NCBI RefSeq assembly: GCF_007197555.1
Contig: NZ_CP041614.1
Span: 2,286,001 to 2,350,000 of the forward strand
Reading direction: 5' to 3'
DNA: 64,000 nucleotides
Source of the DNA: Shewanella psychropiezotolerans
GTDB lineage: Bacteria > Pseudomonadota > Gammaproteobacteria > Enterobacterales > Shewanellaceae
The position numbers and the translations under genes are program-made. The notes beneath the pieces were generated by a model. It saw only the letters and a list, made by a program, of their open reading frames with translations, made no database searches and was not told the DNA's origin. Below are positions 18,837 to 28,153 of the stretch, piece by piece. Within the stretch, counting starts at the first letter, position 1; each line of letters begins with the position of its first letter.

Positions 18837-18858
18837 CAGATTTAGGATAGGAGCGGGT

Positions 18859-19845
18859 ATGAAGTTAGCCAGTTATAACAATGGTCGTCGTGATGGCCAG
18901 TTGATGTTAGTGAGTAAAGATCTTTCTAAAACTGTGGCTGTGCCTGCAATTGCTCATACGATGCAGCAGCTAATCGATGCCTGGGAGCTGCTGCAGCCAC
19001 AATTGCAAGAGCTGTATGAAGCGTTAAACGATGGCCTGATCGATAATGCCGTCGATTTCGATGAAGCCAAGTGTTTATCCCCTCTACCCCGTGCTTTTCA
19101 ATGGGCCGATGGCAGTGCTTATGTTAATCACGTTGAGCTAGTACGTAAGGCTCGTGGTGCTGAGATGCCGGAGACATTCTGGACCAATCCTTTAGTTTAT
19201 CAAGGTGGCTCAGATTGCTTTATCGCGCCTAAAGCCGATATTCCATTGGCGAGTGAAGAGTGGGGCATAGATTTTGAGTCCGAAATAGCCGTTATTACCG
19301 ATGATGTACCCATGGGCGTGTCAGCAGATTCTGCACATAAGCATATCAAGTTGCTGATGTTAGTGAATGATGTGTCTCTACGTAACTTGATCCCGGGTGA
19401 ATTGGCTAAGGGCTTTGGTTTTTTCCAGGCCAAGCCATCGAGCAGTTTCTCTCCTGTGGCGGTGACGCCAGATGAGCTTGGTGCTCGCTGGGAAGACTCG
19501 AAAGTGCACCTGCCACTTATCACTCATTTAAACAATGAGCTGTTCGGTCGCCCTAATGCCGGCGTCGACATGACATTCAACTTCAGTCAGTTGGTGTCAC
19601 ATGTTGCCATGACCAGACCTTTAGGTGCTGGTGCCATCATAGGTTCGGGTACCATCTCAAACTATGATCGTTCGGCGGGTTCCAGCTGTTTGGCCGAGAC
19701 GCGCATGCTAGAAACGATTGCCGATGGTAAACCATCGACCACATTTATGAAGTTTGGCGATCGGGTGCGTATCGAGATGCTCGATGATAATGAGCAGACT
19801 ATTTTCGGTTCAATCGATCAGCAAGTCGTCGAGTATAAAGGTTAA
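18859..19845 (+). CDS. fahA: Fumarylacetoacetate hydrolase family protein
   Basis: The 328 residues have the FAH fold signature. The metal-binding and catalytic region lies around EEWGIDFESEIAVITDDVP, with LLMLVNDVSLRNLIPGEL, FFQAKPSSSFSPVAVTP and GSGTISNYDRSAGSSCLAE. The enzyme splits fumarylacetoacetate into fumarate and acetoacetate, the last step of tyrosine catabolism. It is followed by a terminator and then maiA, the preceding step of the pathway. The upstream enzymes of homogentisate formation are not in this window. Confidence 0.92.
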   Translation: MKLASYNNGRRDGQLMLVSKDLSKTVAVPAIAHTMQQLIDAWELLQPQLQELYEALNDGLIDNAVDFDEAKCLSPLPRAFQWADGSAYVNHVELVRKARGAEMPETFWTNPLVYQGGSDCFIAPKADIPLASEEWGIDFESEIAVITDDVPMGVSADSAHKHIKLLMLVNDVSLRNLIPGELAKGFGFFQAKPSSSFSPVAVTPDELGARWEDSKVHLPLITHLNNELFGRPNAGVDMTFNFSQLVSHVAMTRPLGAGAIIGSGTISNYDRSAGSSCLAETRMLETIADGKPSTTFMKFGDRVRIEMLDDNEQTIFGSIDQQVVEYKG

Positions 19846-19866
19846 CTTTTATAATATTTGATAGAG

Positions 19867-19902
19867 CGGGACTAATTCAATTGGATTAGTCCCGTTTTTT
19901 TT
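19867..19902 (+). terminator. Rho-independent terminator between fahA and maiA
   Basis: CGGGACTAAT, loop TCAATTGG, ATTAGTCCCG and eight T. It is a strong intrinsic terminator only 36 bp before the maiA start, so maiA is either expressed by read-through or from a promoter inside this region. Confidence 0.85.
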
Positions 19903-19937
19903 AGCCCAGATTTTAAAACTCAGATTTTTAAGGAAGT

Positions 19938-20597
19938 ATGATGTTGAAACTATACGGATATTGGCGTTCGAGCGCCGCATATAGAGTCCGAATTGCCTTG
20001 AACTTTAAAGGACTCGATGCCGACTTGTTATCAGTGCACTTGGTGAAAGATGGCGGTGAGCAGCATAAGGCCGACTATGCCAAGATAAACCCCCAGGAGT
20101 TAGTGCCGACTTTAGTCGATATAGATGACAGTGGCAATGAGTTCGTGTTGTCACAATCTATGGCTATTCTCGAGTATCTGGAAGACTGCTATCCACAGAG
20201 TGCTCTGCTTCCTACAGAAGCCAAATCTAAGGCACATGTGCGAGCTCTCGCATTGTCTATAGCCTGTGAAATTCACCCGCTCAACAATCTTAAGGTGCTG
20301 CAGTATTTGGCTGGAGAGATTGGAATTGCCGATGAGGCTAAATCTGTCTGGTATCATCACTGGATCCATGAGGGATTCGGTGCATTGGAGCAACAACTCG
20401 AGAAGCATGCTGGACGTTTCTGCTTCGGGGACAGTGTGAGCTTAGTGGATCTTTGCTTAATCCCACAGGTGTACAACGCCCATCGCTTCAAGGTGGATTT
20501 GACTTGCTATCCTAATATTTTGCGCGTCACCGAAAATTGTAATCAACTGGATGCATTTATCCAAGCCATGCCAGAAAACCAGTTTGATGCCAGTTAG
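19938..20597 (+). CDS. maiA: Maleylacetoacetate isomerase (GST zeta class)
   Basis: The 219 residues begin with the zeta-class glutathione-binding motif RSSAAYRVRIALNFKG, followed by NPQELVPTLVD, LSQSMAILEYLEDCYP and the C-terminal domain with VSLVDLCLIPQVYNAHRF. It isomerises maleylacetoacetate to fumarylacetoacetate with glutathione, feeding FahA. The start is ATG 19938 or the next ATG at 19941; AAGGAAGT precedes it. It is the last gene of the aromatic catabolism cluster and faces the FKBP gene across a long inverted repeat. Confidence 0.93.
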   Translation: MMLKLYGYWRSSAAYRVRIALNFKGLDADLLSVHLVKDGGEQHKADYAKINPQELVPTLVDIDDSGNEFVLSQSMAILEYLEDCYPQSALLPTEAKSKAHVRALALSIACEIHPLNNLKVLQYLAGEIGIADEAKSVWYHHWIHEGFGALEQQLEKHAGRFCFGDSVSLVDLCLIPQVYNAHRFKVDLTCYPNILRVTENCNQLDAFIQAMPENQFDAS

Positions 20598-20634
20598 CTG
20601 AGGCTAGTCTGTTGGTGTATAAACGAATGTTCTA

Positions 20635-20678
20635 CTTCGTCATATAGAGTCAGGTTGAACTGACTCTATATGACGAAG
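20635..20678. terminator. 19-bp perfect inverted repeat between convergent genes
   Basis: CTTCGTCATATAGAGTCAG, loop GTTGAA, and the exact complement. It lies between maiA (plus) and the FKBP gene (minus). The stem is long and there is no T-tract of more than two bases, so it is probably a bidirectional stop or RNA-stabilising hairpin. Confidence 0.55.
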
Positions 20679-20689
20679 CTATATAAGAG

Positions 20690-21031
20690 TTAGTCATCTC
20701 GAGTGAGTACTTTTAATAGCTCAATCTCGAAAGATAGATTAGAATTGGCAGGGATCATAGACCCTATTTGACGCTCTCCATAGGCGAGATGAGCCGGGAC
20801 CTCGAGCTTACGCTTACCGCCGACCTTCATCCCCATTAAACCGATATCCCAGCCCTTGATCACTCGGCCCGTGCCGATGACACATTGAAATGCCCTGCCC
20901 TTGTCGTAAGAAGAGTCAAATTTAGTCCCATCTTGCAAAAAACCTTCATACTGGGTGGTGATTAAGGCGCCTTTGACTAATTCTTTGCCGTCGCCAATCT
21001 TTATGTCTGTTACTTGTAATTCACTATTCAT
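20690..21031 (-). CDS. FKBP-type peptidyl-prolyl cis-trans isomerase
   Basis: A 113-residue single FKBP domain without signal peptide: GALITTQYEGFLQDGTKFDSSYDKG, then VIKGWDIGLMGMKVGGKRKLEVPAHLAYGE and the final SNLSFEIELLKV. These contain the conserved binding-pocket residues Y, F/D, W and Y of the family. It catalyses proline isomerisation in the cytoplasm. It is a single-gene unit between two hairpin or promoter regions. Confidence 0.93.
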   Translation of the reverse strand: MNSELQVTDIKIGDGKELVKGALITTQYEGFLQDGTKFDSSYDKGRAFQCVIGTGRVIKGWDIGLMGMKVGGKRKLEVPAHLAYGERQIGSMIPANSNLSFEIELLKVLTRDD

Positions 21032-21139
21032 CTGTTTGTCTCAGTTAATACCAATCGGTATAAATACTTTTATTCTGGTTATGTTGCGATGCCTATTATA
21101 CCAGTAGGCATTATCACTCATATAAATTTAAACTAAACA

Positions 21140-22027
21140 TCACCTGTTTTTCATCAAGAAATCGACGAAGGCTTTGTCTGCCTGGCTGATGGGGCGTTGT
21201 TTTTTCCAGGCGATATGCAGATCGAGAAATACTGGAGGCTGGAAGGGTTTAGCCAAAATGTCATCCTTGTCGCCGATCACCATCTCCAGCACGCTGGTGA
21301 TGGCAAAGCCTTGTGACACCACCTGTTTAATAAGGTTGATAAGATTCGTTTCGAAGGCGATATTGGCTCTGAGTCCCAAGGACTTAGCTTGGGTTAACAT
21401 CCACTCCCGATGAAAGTAGCCGGGTTTGAACATCACCAACTCATGTTCGAAGAAAGCCGCTAAGCTGATGTTTTTCTGTTCTGCCAGTGGGTGCTCAGGT
21501 CCCATGGCGACCACCATCTGCTCCTTTAGCAACAGGTGGCTGTCAAACTCCGGACTAAGATCTTGGGCGGTGATGATGGCAATGTCCACCTCTTCACGGG
21601 CAAGCATCTTGAGCGAGTCCCGGGTTCCTCCTTCGAACAGGCACAGTTTAAGATCTGGGTATTGATGGCGAAATGCCATCAGACGTGAGGGGAGGTAGAA
21701 GGAGCCAAGCATACCCGGCACTCCTATCCTGACCTCTCCCTTGGTCAAGTTTGCCATTGACTTGATGTGGGCCTCGGCTTGCTTGAGTTGCTTGATGATC
21801 AACAGAGCATGTTGATGCAGCGCCTTACCTTCAGCGGTAAGACTGAGCTGTTTGCTACCGCCCTTCGCAGAGCTAGCTCTGTTCACCAGAGTGACGCCTA
21901 AGGAGCTCTCAAGGCGTTTGATACTTTGGCTTAAGGCCGGCTGGGCCATATTCAGGCTCTGCGCAGCCTTAGTGAAGCTGGCTGTTTTTACCAGGGCATC
22001 AAGATGCTTAAGTTGTCGTATGTCCAT
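21140..22027 (-). CDS. LysR family transcriptional regulator
   Basis: With ATG at 22025-22027 the protein has 295 residues. The N-terminal winged helix-turn-helix is MDIRQLKHLDALVKTASFTKAAQSLNMAQPALSQSIKRLE in the usual LysR register, followed by an effector-binding domain (GEVRIGVPGMLGSFYLPSRL and so on). The in-frame TTG at 22039 is less likely. It is transcribed divergently from an MFS transporter gene across about 100 bp, the usual arrangement for a LysR protein that controls its neighbour. The inducer is unknown. Confidence 0.92.
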   Translation of the reverse strand: MDIRQLKHLDALVKTASFTKAAQSLNMAQPALSQSIKRLESSLGVTLVNRASSAKGGSKQLSLTAEGKALHQHALLIIKQLKQAEAHIKSMANLTKGEVRIGVPGMLGSFYLPSRLMAFRHQYPDLKLCLFEGGTRDSLKMLAREEVDIAIITAQDLSPEFDSHLLLKEQMVVAMGPEHPLAEQKNISLAAFFEHELVMFKPGYFHREWMLTQAKSLGLRANIAFETNLINLIKQVVSQGFAITSVLEMVIGDKDDILAKPFQPPVFLDLHIAWKKQRPISQADKAFVDFLMKNR

Positions 22028-22128
22028 AACAAAAATCAATGACTTTGATTGCTTTAATCTATTATTGTTATGTTAACCTCGGTGCTAACCTATGTCTATG
22101 GAGTTCGATCATCGACTTGTATGGGCCT

Positions 22129-23366
22129 ATGTCTTTAACTGATAACATTAATAATAAAAACAAAGAGGTAAGGCTTATCTGGGGCCTATCTATCGCCTCG
22201 GTTGTTATCTATATCAACCTGTACTTAGTGCAAGGTATCTTGCTCTTGATTGCCGAGACCTTCGATGTTGATATCAGTCACTCGACCATATTACTCTCGG
22301 TTACCAGTTTTGCCATGGCGTTTTCACTGCTGTTTTATGCCTTGTTATCCGACAGGGTCGGACGTAAGAAGCCCTTGATGATCAGCTTATATCTGCTGCT
22401 GTTGACCGATGTCATGATGATCTTTGTGACAGATTTTCCATCTCTTGTACTCTTACGGCTGTTACAGGGAGTCTTGCTCGCGGCCGTTCCTGCCATTGCC
22501 ATGGCCTATTTTAAGGACGAGCTGAGCCAAGCATCCATGCTAAAGGCGGGGGGATCTATATCGCAGCGAATAGCATAGGCGGGATCTCCGGACGTTTGAT
22601 TGGTGGCGCACTGTCATTACACTTGCATTGGCAGCAAGTGATTTTGGTTATCTTAGTTATCTCGATTGCTGGTGTGCTCTTGGTGCATTATCTGCTGCCC
22701 AATACCACTAAGTTAAAGAGCCAAGAGGAGCACAGAGCGAGGGGCGGCATGCTCAGGGCTGAAGATCTTAACGGTTTTATGGTGCATCTGCGTGATGCTA
22801 AGCTCAGACAAATTTATTTGGTTGGTGGTTTAGCTTTTTTAGTCATGGTGAATCAATTTAGCTTCATTCAGCTTCATCTTATGTCGGCGCCGTTTAGTTG
22901 GGGCCGCTTCGAGGTGACCCTTATTTTCCTCTGTTATCTGAGTGGTACTTGGGCGTCTTATCATTCTGGTCTTTGGATTAAGCGCTTCGGGCGCAGGGCT
23001 CTGTTTCGATTATCTCTGTTGCTGATGTTTTTAGGATCCTTGATGACTTTAGTCGATATCGGCGTGTTTATCTGTTTGGGTTTCCTGATGACAGCATTCG
23101 GTTTTTTCTTTATCCACAGTGGTTGTAATGCCTGGGTAACCCACAGGGCAAAGCGTCACAGAGCCAAGGCGACATCGCTTTATCTGTGTAGTTATTATCT
23201 GGGAGCCGCATTGGGTGGACCTTTGTTGATGCCATTTTGGCATCATTGGGGCTGGCAAGGCGTGGTGCTTGGCTCAAGTTTGGTTATGGCGGTCTTGAGT
23301 CTGGTTTTACTGAGACTGACTAAACATGAGCCGATGATATTGTCAGTCCATGCTAATAATAGCTAA
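22129..23366 (+). CDS. MFS transporter, YnfM-like (one apparent frameshift)
   Basis: About 412 residues with twelve membrane helices once the frame is repaired at the G-run 22548-22553. One added G turns the broken end into KAGGIYIAANSIGGISGRLIGG, a typical MFS segment. The loop 2-3 motif LSDRVGRKKPLM and LLRLLQGVLLAAVPAIAMAYF are clear. The layout of a LysR gene divergent from this MFS gene matches ynfL-ynfM of E. coli, and sequence features fit that branch of putative drug/arabinose-type exporters. The substrate is unknown. Start ATG 22129 (MSLTDN) is preferred, since the longer upstream frame overlaps the LysR start. Confidence 0.8.
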
Positions 23367-23402
23367 TTATCATCTTTACACCGATTGGTATTAGCTACTG
23401 GG

Positions 23403-24797
23403 CTAATCGCATTGATTTAATTTTTGTATAAAGTGTTTTCTATCCAGACTGTATTTTTGCATCTTGTCATATAAGGTTTTACGGGGGAGATCGAGTTGTT
23501 CCATGGTGAGCTTGATGCTGCCTTTATTGTGGCTTAACGCCTCTTCTATCAAGAGACGCTCAAAAAATTCGACTCTTTGCTGCAATGACATGCTGGCATT
23601 GAGTTTAGTTGAGCTATTGATGGCGGAGGTGAAGGCGGCTTCACCACCCAGTAGTACATAGCGTTCGGCAAGATTTCTCAGCTCTCTGACATTACCTGGC
23701 CAGTCGTGAGAGGAGAGTTGTGCTGTCTGTACTGGATCTAGTGGGATCAAGGCCTTGTGGTAGCGAGATGAGGCGATGCGGGAAAAATGCAGGAAGAGCA
23801 GAGGGATGTCCTCTCGTCTTTCGCGAAGAGCGGGAATGGGGACTGTGACCAAGTTTAGTCGATAGAGAAGATCTTGTCTGAATTCACCGGTTTGGCATAG
23901 GGCGTTGAGATCCACTTTAGTGGCGGTAATCACTCTGATGTCTAGCGCTATGCTCTTGTTTGAACCCAAACGTTCAATTTTCCTGTCTTCTAAGACGCGC
24001 AAAAGCTTTATCTGCAGCGACATAGGGGTACTCTCTATTTCATCAAGAAACAGAGTTCCGCCGTTGGCGTATTCAAATTTGCCTATGCGGGTCTTGTCGG
24101 CGCCGGTGAAAGCTCCGGATTGGGCGCCAAACAGCTCACTTTCTATGATGGTTTCGGGGATAGCGCCGCAATTGATAGCCACAAAGTTAGCCTTATGGCG
24201 GATACTATGATCGTGCAAGTATCTCGCCACTAACTCTTTCCCGGTTCCGGTTTCCCCCTCTATTAATACATCAGCTGGCATATCGATAACTTGGTGTAAA
24301 GTGTGCAACATCTGCTTGATCCCCGGACTATGGCCTAAAATTCTTGGACCCGGGAGACTTTTAGATTCCAGCTCTCGTTTCAGTTTTCGGTTCTCTAAGG
24401 TTAAGCTTCTTTTCTCCAGTGCGCGCTTTACGACATCCAAAATATGTTCATTGTTAAAAGGTTTCTCGAGAAAGTCATAGGCGCCTTGTTTTAATGCCGA
24501 GACGGCCATGGCAATATCGCCAAAACCAGTGAGGAGAATGATGGGAAGGTCATTGTCCTTGGCAATGAGGCTCTGCATAAGTGAGATACCATCGAGCGTA
24601 GGCATATTCACATCACTGATAAGCACGCCTGGCCAGTCTATATCGATGCTATTGAGTATGGATTTAGGCTCGCTGCTGGCCATTGCCGAGATACCTTCCA
24701 ACTCAAATAGTTGCACCAGAGCCGAACCGATAAATGGCTCGTCGTCGACAATGATCACGCTGAAATTGTTGAAGTTAGCTTGAGTGCTTTTGCTCAT
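23403..24797 (-). CDS. dctD: C4-dicarboxylate sigma-54 response regulator DctD
   Basis: The 464 residues consist of a receiver with Asp62 (SDVNMPTLDG), an AAA+ domain with Walker A GETGTGKEL, GAFTGA and GTLFLDEIEST, and a C-terminal Fis-type helix-turn-helix (SIKLTMEQLDLPRKTLYDKM). It activates sigma-54 promoters when phosphorylated by DctB. The start at 24797 has AAGGAG nine bases upstream and overlaps the dctB end by 23 bp. A consensus sigma-54 promoter lies before dctP in the same cluster, the expected target. Confidence 0.9.
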   Translation of the reverse strand: MSKSTQANFNNFSVIIVDDEPFIGSALVQLFELEGISAMASSEPKSILNSIDIDWPGVLISDVNMPTLDGISLMQSLIAKDNDLPIILLTGFGDIAMAVSALKQGAYDFLEKPFNNEHILDVVKRALEKRSLTLENRKLKRELESKSLPGPRILGHSPGIKQMLHTLHQVIDMPADVLIEGETGTGKELVARYLHDHSIRHKANFVAINCGAIPETIIESELFGAQSGAFTGADKTRIGKFEYANGGTLFLDEIESTPMSLQIKLLRVLEDRKIERLGSNKSIALDIRVITATKVDLNALCQTGEFRQDLLYRLNLVTVPIPALRERREDIPLLFLHFSRIASSRYHKALIPLDPVQTAQLSSHDWPGNVRELRNLAERYVLLGGEAAFTSAINSSTKLNASMSLQQRVEFFERLLIEEALSHNKGSIKLTMEQLDLPRKTLYDKMQKYSLDRKHFIQKLNQCD

Positions 24798-26634
24798 TGA
24801 ATGAGTCTCCTTGTGATGCATGATCTGGACTTGCTTTGTTGCTGCTATAAACGGGTAGGGTGATTTCGAAAATTGCGCCGCCTGTTTGCGCATTGGAGAC
24901 CCTGATACTACCTTGCATTGAGTCAATTATCCGTCTTGAGATCGACAAGCCAAGGCCAAGGCCCTGACGATCACTGGTGGTAAAGAAGGGCTCAAAAATC
25001 TTCTCCATCTGGCTCTCTTGCACCCCAGATCCAGTGTCTTGTATCTTGATACACAGCTGGCTTTCAAGCACTAAGGTTAAGCTGAGCCTCTTAGGAGCAC
25101 TGCGCTGCATGGCGACGATGGCATTACTCATTAAGTTAACCAGTACCTGCTGTAACCTGACGTTGTCAGCCCAGACCTGGCCGCTTATCTCATTGGCTCG
25201 ATAGAGCAGCTCAACCCCTTGCTTGTCTATCTCAGGTTTTATGATGGTAAGAGCATCTTGAATGCATTGATTGATATCAGTCGCACTGTCTCTGGATTGG
25301 CTCTTGCGGGTGAAACTTTTAAATTGGCCCACGATCACGGCGAGTCTGTCGGTGAGAGATATGATGGTATTAATGTTGTCAGTCACCATCTCAGTCTGGT
25401 TTCTTGATATCATGGTCTTAGTGTTTTGTGCATAACTTCGGATCGCCGCCAGGGGCTGATTTATTTCGTGATTGATGCTCGCCGATAGGTTGCCTATGAC
25501 GGTAAGTTTAGCGGCCTGGATCAACTCATCCTGGGTTTCGTTGAGTTTCCGGTTACTGGCTTGTAAATCTTGAGTTCTGGCCTGTACCCTCTGTTCCAAC
25601 AGATCGTTGGCTTGTTGGATCCTGAGCAGGTTTTTACGTCTCTCGTAGCCAAAAAGGGCGGCTAAAGCCAAGAGTAGATATAGGGAACCATATAGGGTCA
25701 TCAATAGGGGAAGAGACTGATATATGGGCGTTAATGGCGCCATGATATGCACGCTCCAACCGGCCTTTGCCATAGCTTTATGAGTCTCCATATAATCGAA
25801 CTGGCCCTTAAGTGAGCTAAATGCATACAGATTATGCTCATCGGTGGCGCCTGCATCGTAAAGGGGACTGAGAGTCAATTCGTTAATGACCCTGCTGGCG
25901 TAGCGTTTTGATGCATGGATGGCATATTGTCTCGATTGATCCAATGGGGTCAATGACCGTAAGCGCCAGTGATTAATACTCGATAGAAAGATAATATTAT
26001 CAGGATCGGTTATGGCAAATTCATAACCACCTGCTCGCGCTATTCCTGTGCTTTGCTGTTCTATCTCTGTGATATCGAGCTTAACAACGATAACCCCTAA
26101 GATGCTTTGTTGCTCATAGACTGGGTAGGAAAAATAAAAACCGCGTTTGTTCGACGTGGTTCCTACTGCATAGTATCTGCCGAGTTGACCGGAAATGGCT
26201 TGCTGATAGTAAGGTCTGAAGGAGAAGTCCTTGCCAATAAATGAGTAACTTTTCTGCCAGTTACTGGCGGCTATTGATACTCCTAATGCATCGACTAAAT
26301 AGATATCCAGCGACTCGGTAATGTGCTTTATCTCTTCTAAATACAGGTTAAGCTTTTGTATACTCTTACCGTCTTGCTGATTCAACAAGGCATTCTTTAG
26401 TAAAGGGTTTGTTGACAGTACATGGGGAATGCTCTCATAGCGGGAAAGCGAACCATCGAGAAAATTGACCAGCTCGGTCATCTGCTGTTTAGAGCGTTCG
26501 GCCGTGTCCTGATAGCCTTGCTCTAAGTAGAACCAATGGGTTGCCTTTAGTGTGATGGCAAGTCCGCCGAGGAGTATGATGGTAATGAGAATATTTTTTT
26601 TTGTTCTTAGTGAAAACGACATAGAGCTATACAC
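24775..26634 (-). CDS. dctB: C4-dicarboxylate sensor histidine kinase DctB
   Basis: The 619 residues have TM1 (about 13-32), a large periplasmic double-Cache region (to about 300), TM2 (about 306-329), a coiled-coil linker, a HisKA domain with His389 (INHEINQPLAAIRSYAQN) and an HATPase with VLVNLMSNAI, DTGSGV and GLGLGLSISRRI. This layout and the NHEINQPL motif are typical of DctB. It senses dicarboxylates in the periplasm, often together with the transporter, and phosphorylates DctD. It follows the TRAP genes by about 120 bp with an inverted repeat between them. Confidence 0.9.
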   Translation of the reverse strand: MYSSMSFSLRTKKNILITIILLGGLAITLKATHWFYLEQGYQDTAERSKQQMTELVNFLDGSLSRYESIPHVLSTNPLLKNALLNQQDGKSIQKLNLYLEEIKHITESLDIYLVDALGVSIAASNWQKSYSFIGKDFSFRPYYQQAISGQLGRYYAVGTTSNKRGFYFSYPVYEQQSILGVIVVKLDITEIEQQSTGIARAGGYEFAITDPDNIIFLSSINHWRLRSLTPLDQSRQYAIHASKRYASRVINELTLSPLYDAGATDEHNLYAFSSLKGQFDYMETHKAMAKAGWSVHIMAPLTPIYQSLPLLMTLYGSLYLLLALAALFGYERRKNLLRIQQANDLLEQRVQARTQDLQASNRKLNETQDELIQAAKLTVIGNLSASINHEINQPLAAIRSYAQNTKTMISRNQTEMVTDNINTIISLTDRLAVIVGQFKSFTRKSQSRDSATDINQCIQDALTIIKPEIDKQGVELLYRANEISGQVWADNVRLQQVLVNLMSNAIVAMQRSAPKRLSLTLVLESQLCIKIQDTGSGVQESQMEKIFEPFFTTSDRQGLGLGLSISRRIIDSMQGSIRVSNAQTGGAIFEITLPVYSSNKASPDHASQGDSFNEQKHSS

Positions 26635-26650
26635 ATCCTGGTGAAAACAT

Positions 26651-26713
26651 AGCGAGTCTGACTCAGTCAGTTATTGATTTAGCTCATTAACTATACTCTG
26701 GGAGAGACTCGCT
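26651..26713. repeat. Inverted repeat between dctM and dctB
   Basis: AGCGAGTCT (26651-26659) and AGACTCGCT (26705-26713) are exact complements 45 bases apart. An inner palindrome, CTGACTCAGTCAG, begins at 26658. It may lower expression of dctBD relative to the transporter or stabilise the transporter mRNA. Confidence 0.45.
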
Positions 26714-26755
26714 TTAAACCTTTAATCAATTCAAAAATAAACGACTTTTAGCTCC

Positions 26756-28153
26756 TTAATAGCCATTAAGTTTATCTATGTACTCAGGCAAGAAGAGGGA
26801 GATCTGTGGCACATAAGTGATCAACATCAAGAAGAAGAGCAGCAACAGTAGCCATGGCAAGCAAGACTGAATCACCCAGCCCATGCTTTTGCCGGTAATT
26901 CCGGCAGTCACAAACAAGTTAAGCCCCACTGGGGGGGTGAGCATACCGATTTCCATATTGACCACCATGATGATCCCTAAGTGAATTGGATCTATGCCTA
27001 GCTGAGTGGCGATAGGAAATAAGATGGGCGCCATGATGAGTAGAATGGCCGAAGGCTCCATAAAATTTCCCGCAGCGAGTAGGAGTAAATTAACTATGAT
27101 CAGAAACCCCCATGGCGGCAGTCCCATGCCTACTATGGTTTCTGCAATGAGGTGGGGGATACGTTCTGTGGTCAACACATGGGCAAATAACATTGCATTG
27201 GCAATGATGAACAGCAACATGATACTGACCTTAGCCCCGTCACGGACAACACGGCGGATCTCCTTGTCACCAGGTGTCTTTATCACCGCGAGTAGCATAT
27301 AACCAATATTGCGCAGCGCAGCGACGGGGATAGATTCCTGATTATTTTTCCAGGCCACATTCTTCATCGGACCTATGTCTCTATAGCCAAATACTGCGAT
27401 AAAATAGGCGTAAACACAGGCCACGGCTGCGGCTTCTGTCGGGCTGGCAACACCGCCGTAGATAGACCCAAGTACAATGAGAATGAGTGCTAAGCCCCCC
27501 ATGGCTTTGGCACCAGATAATGTTAAGGCACCGATACCAGGGAAGGGTCTGGACGGTAACTTTTTTACTCTGGCAACGATATAGATTGCCAGCATGAGCA
27601 GCAGTCCCATCATCAGGCCTGGAATAAGACCTGCCATAAACATGCGTGCAGCAGAAACCTCGGTAGCGGCAGAGTAGACCAACATGACGATAGAGGGAGG
27701 AATGAGTATCCCCAAGGTTCCCGATGTGGTGATCACGCCAGCGGCAAACTTCTCAGGATAGCCTGCGCGGACCATGCCGACGATAACGATAGAGCCAATG
27801 GCGGCGACGGTTGCCGGTGAGGAACCCGATACGGCGGCAAACAACATACAAGCCATGACTGAGGCCATGGCTAAGCCCCCGCGTATATGACCCACGCTGT
27901 CCATGGCAAAGTCGATGATCCGCCTAGCTACCCCACCAGTAGAGAGAAAGGCCGATGACAGAATGAAAAAAGGGATGGCGAGTAGGGTGTAGTGCTCAGA
28001 TGTGGATTCATAGAGTTTCAGTGCCACCGATGCCAATGAATCATTGGAGAAGAGCAATATAGTTAGCATGCTGGAAAAGCCCAGTGCGATAGCAATAGGC
28101 ATGCCTAACATCATACAGATGAGCAGGGTGATGAACAGGGTTGCTATGGTCAT
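26756..28153 (-). CDS. dctM: TRAP transporter large permease subunit DctM
   Basis: The 465 residues have about 12 membrane helices. DctM-family landmarks are GMPIAIALGFSS, AVSGSSPATVAAIGSI, GTLGILIPPSIVMLVY, YGGVASPTEAAAVACVYA and the C-terminal LTPPVGLNLFVTAGITGKS. It forms the channel part of a TRAP secondary transporter for C4-dicarboxylates in the inner membrane. The start ATG shares one base with the dctQ stop (TAATG). A central cytoplasmic segment (about 270-300) is longer than in many homologues. Confidence 0.93.
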   Translation of the reverse strand: MTIATLFITLLICMMLGMPIAIALGFSSMLTILLFSNDSLASVALKLYESTSEHYTLLAIPFFILSSAFLSTGGVARRIIDFAMDSVGHIRGGLAMASVMACMLFAAVSGSSPATVAAIGSIVIVGMVRAGYPEKFAAGVITTSGTLGILIPPSIVMLVYSAATEVSAARMFMAGLIPGLMMGLLLMLAIYIVARVKKLPSRPFPGIGALTLSGAKAMGGLALILIVLGSIYGGVASPTEAAAVACVYAYFIAVFGYRDIGPMKNVAWKNNQESIPVAALRNIGYMLLAVIKTPGDKEIRRVVRDGAKVSIMLLFIIANAMLFAHVLTTERIPHLIAETIVGMGLPPWGFLIIVNLLLLAAGNFMEPSAILLIMAPILFPIATQLGIDPIHLGIIMVVNMEIGMLTPPVGLNLFVTAGITGKSMGWVIQSCLPWLLLLLFFLMLITYVPQISLFLPEYIDKLNGY

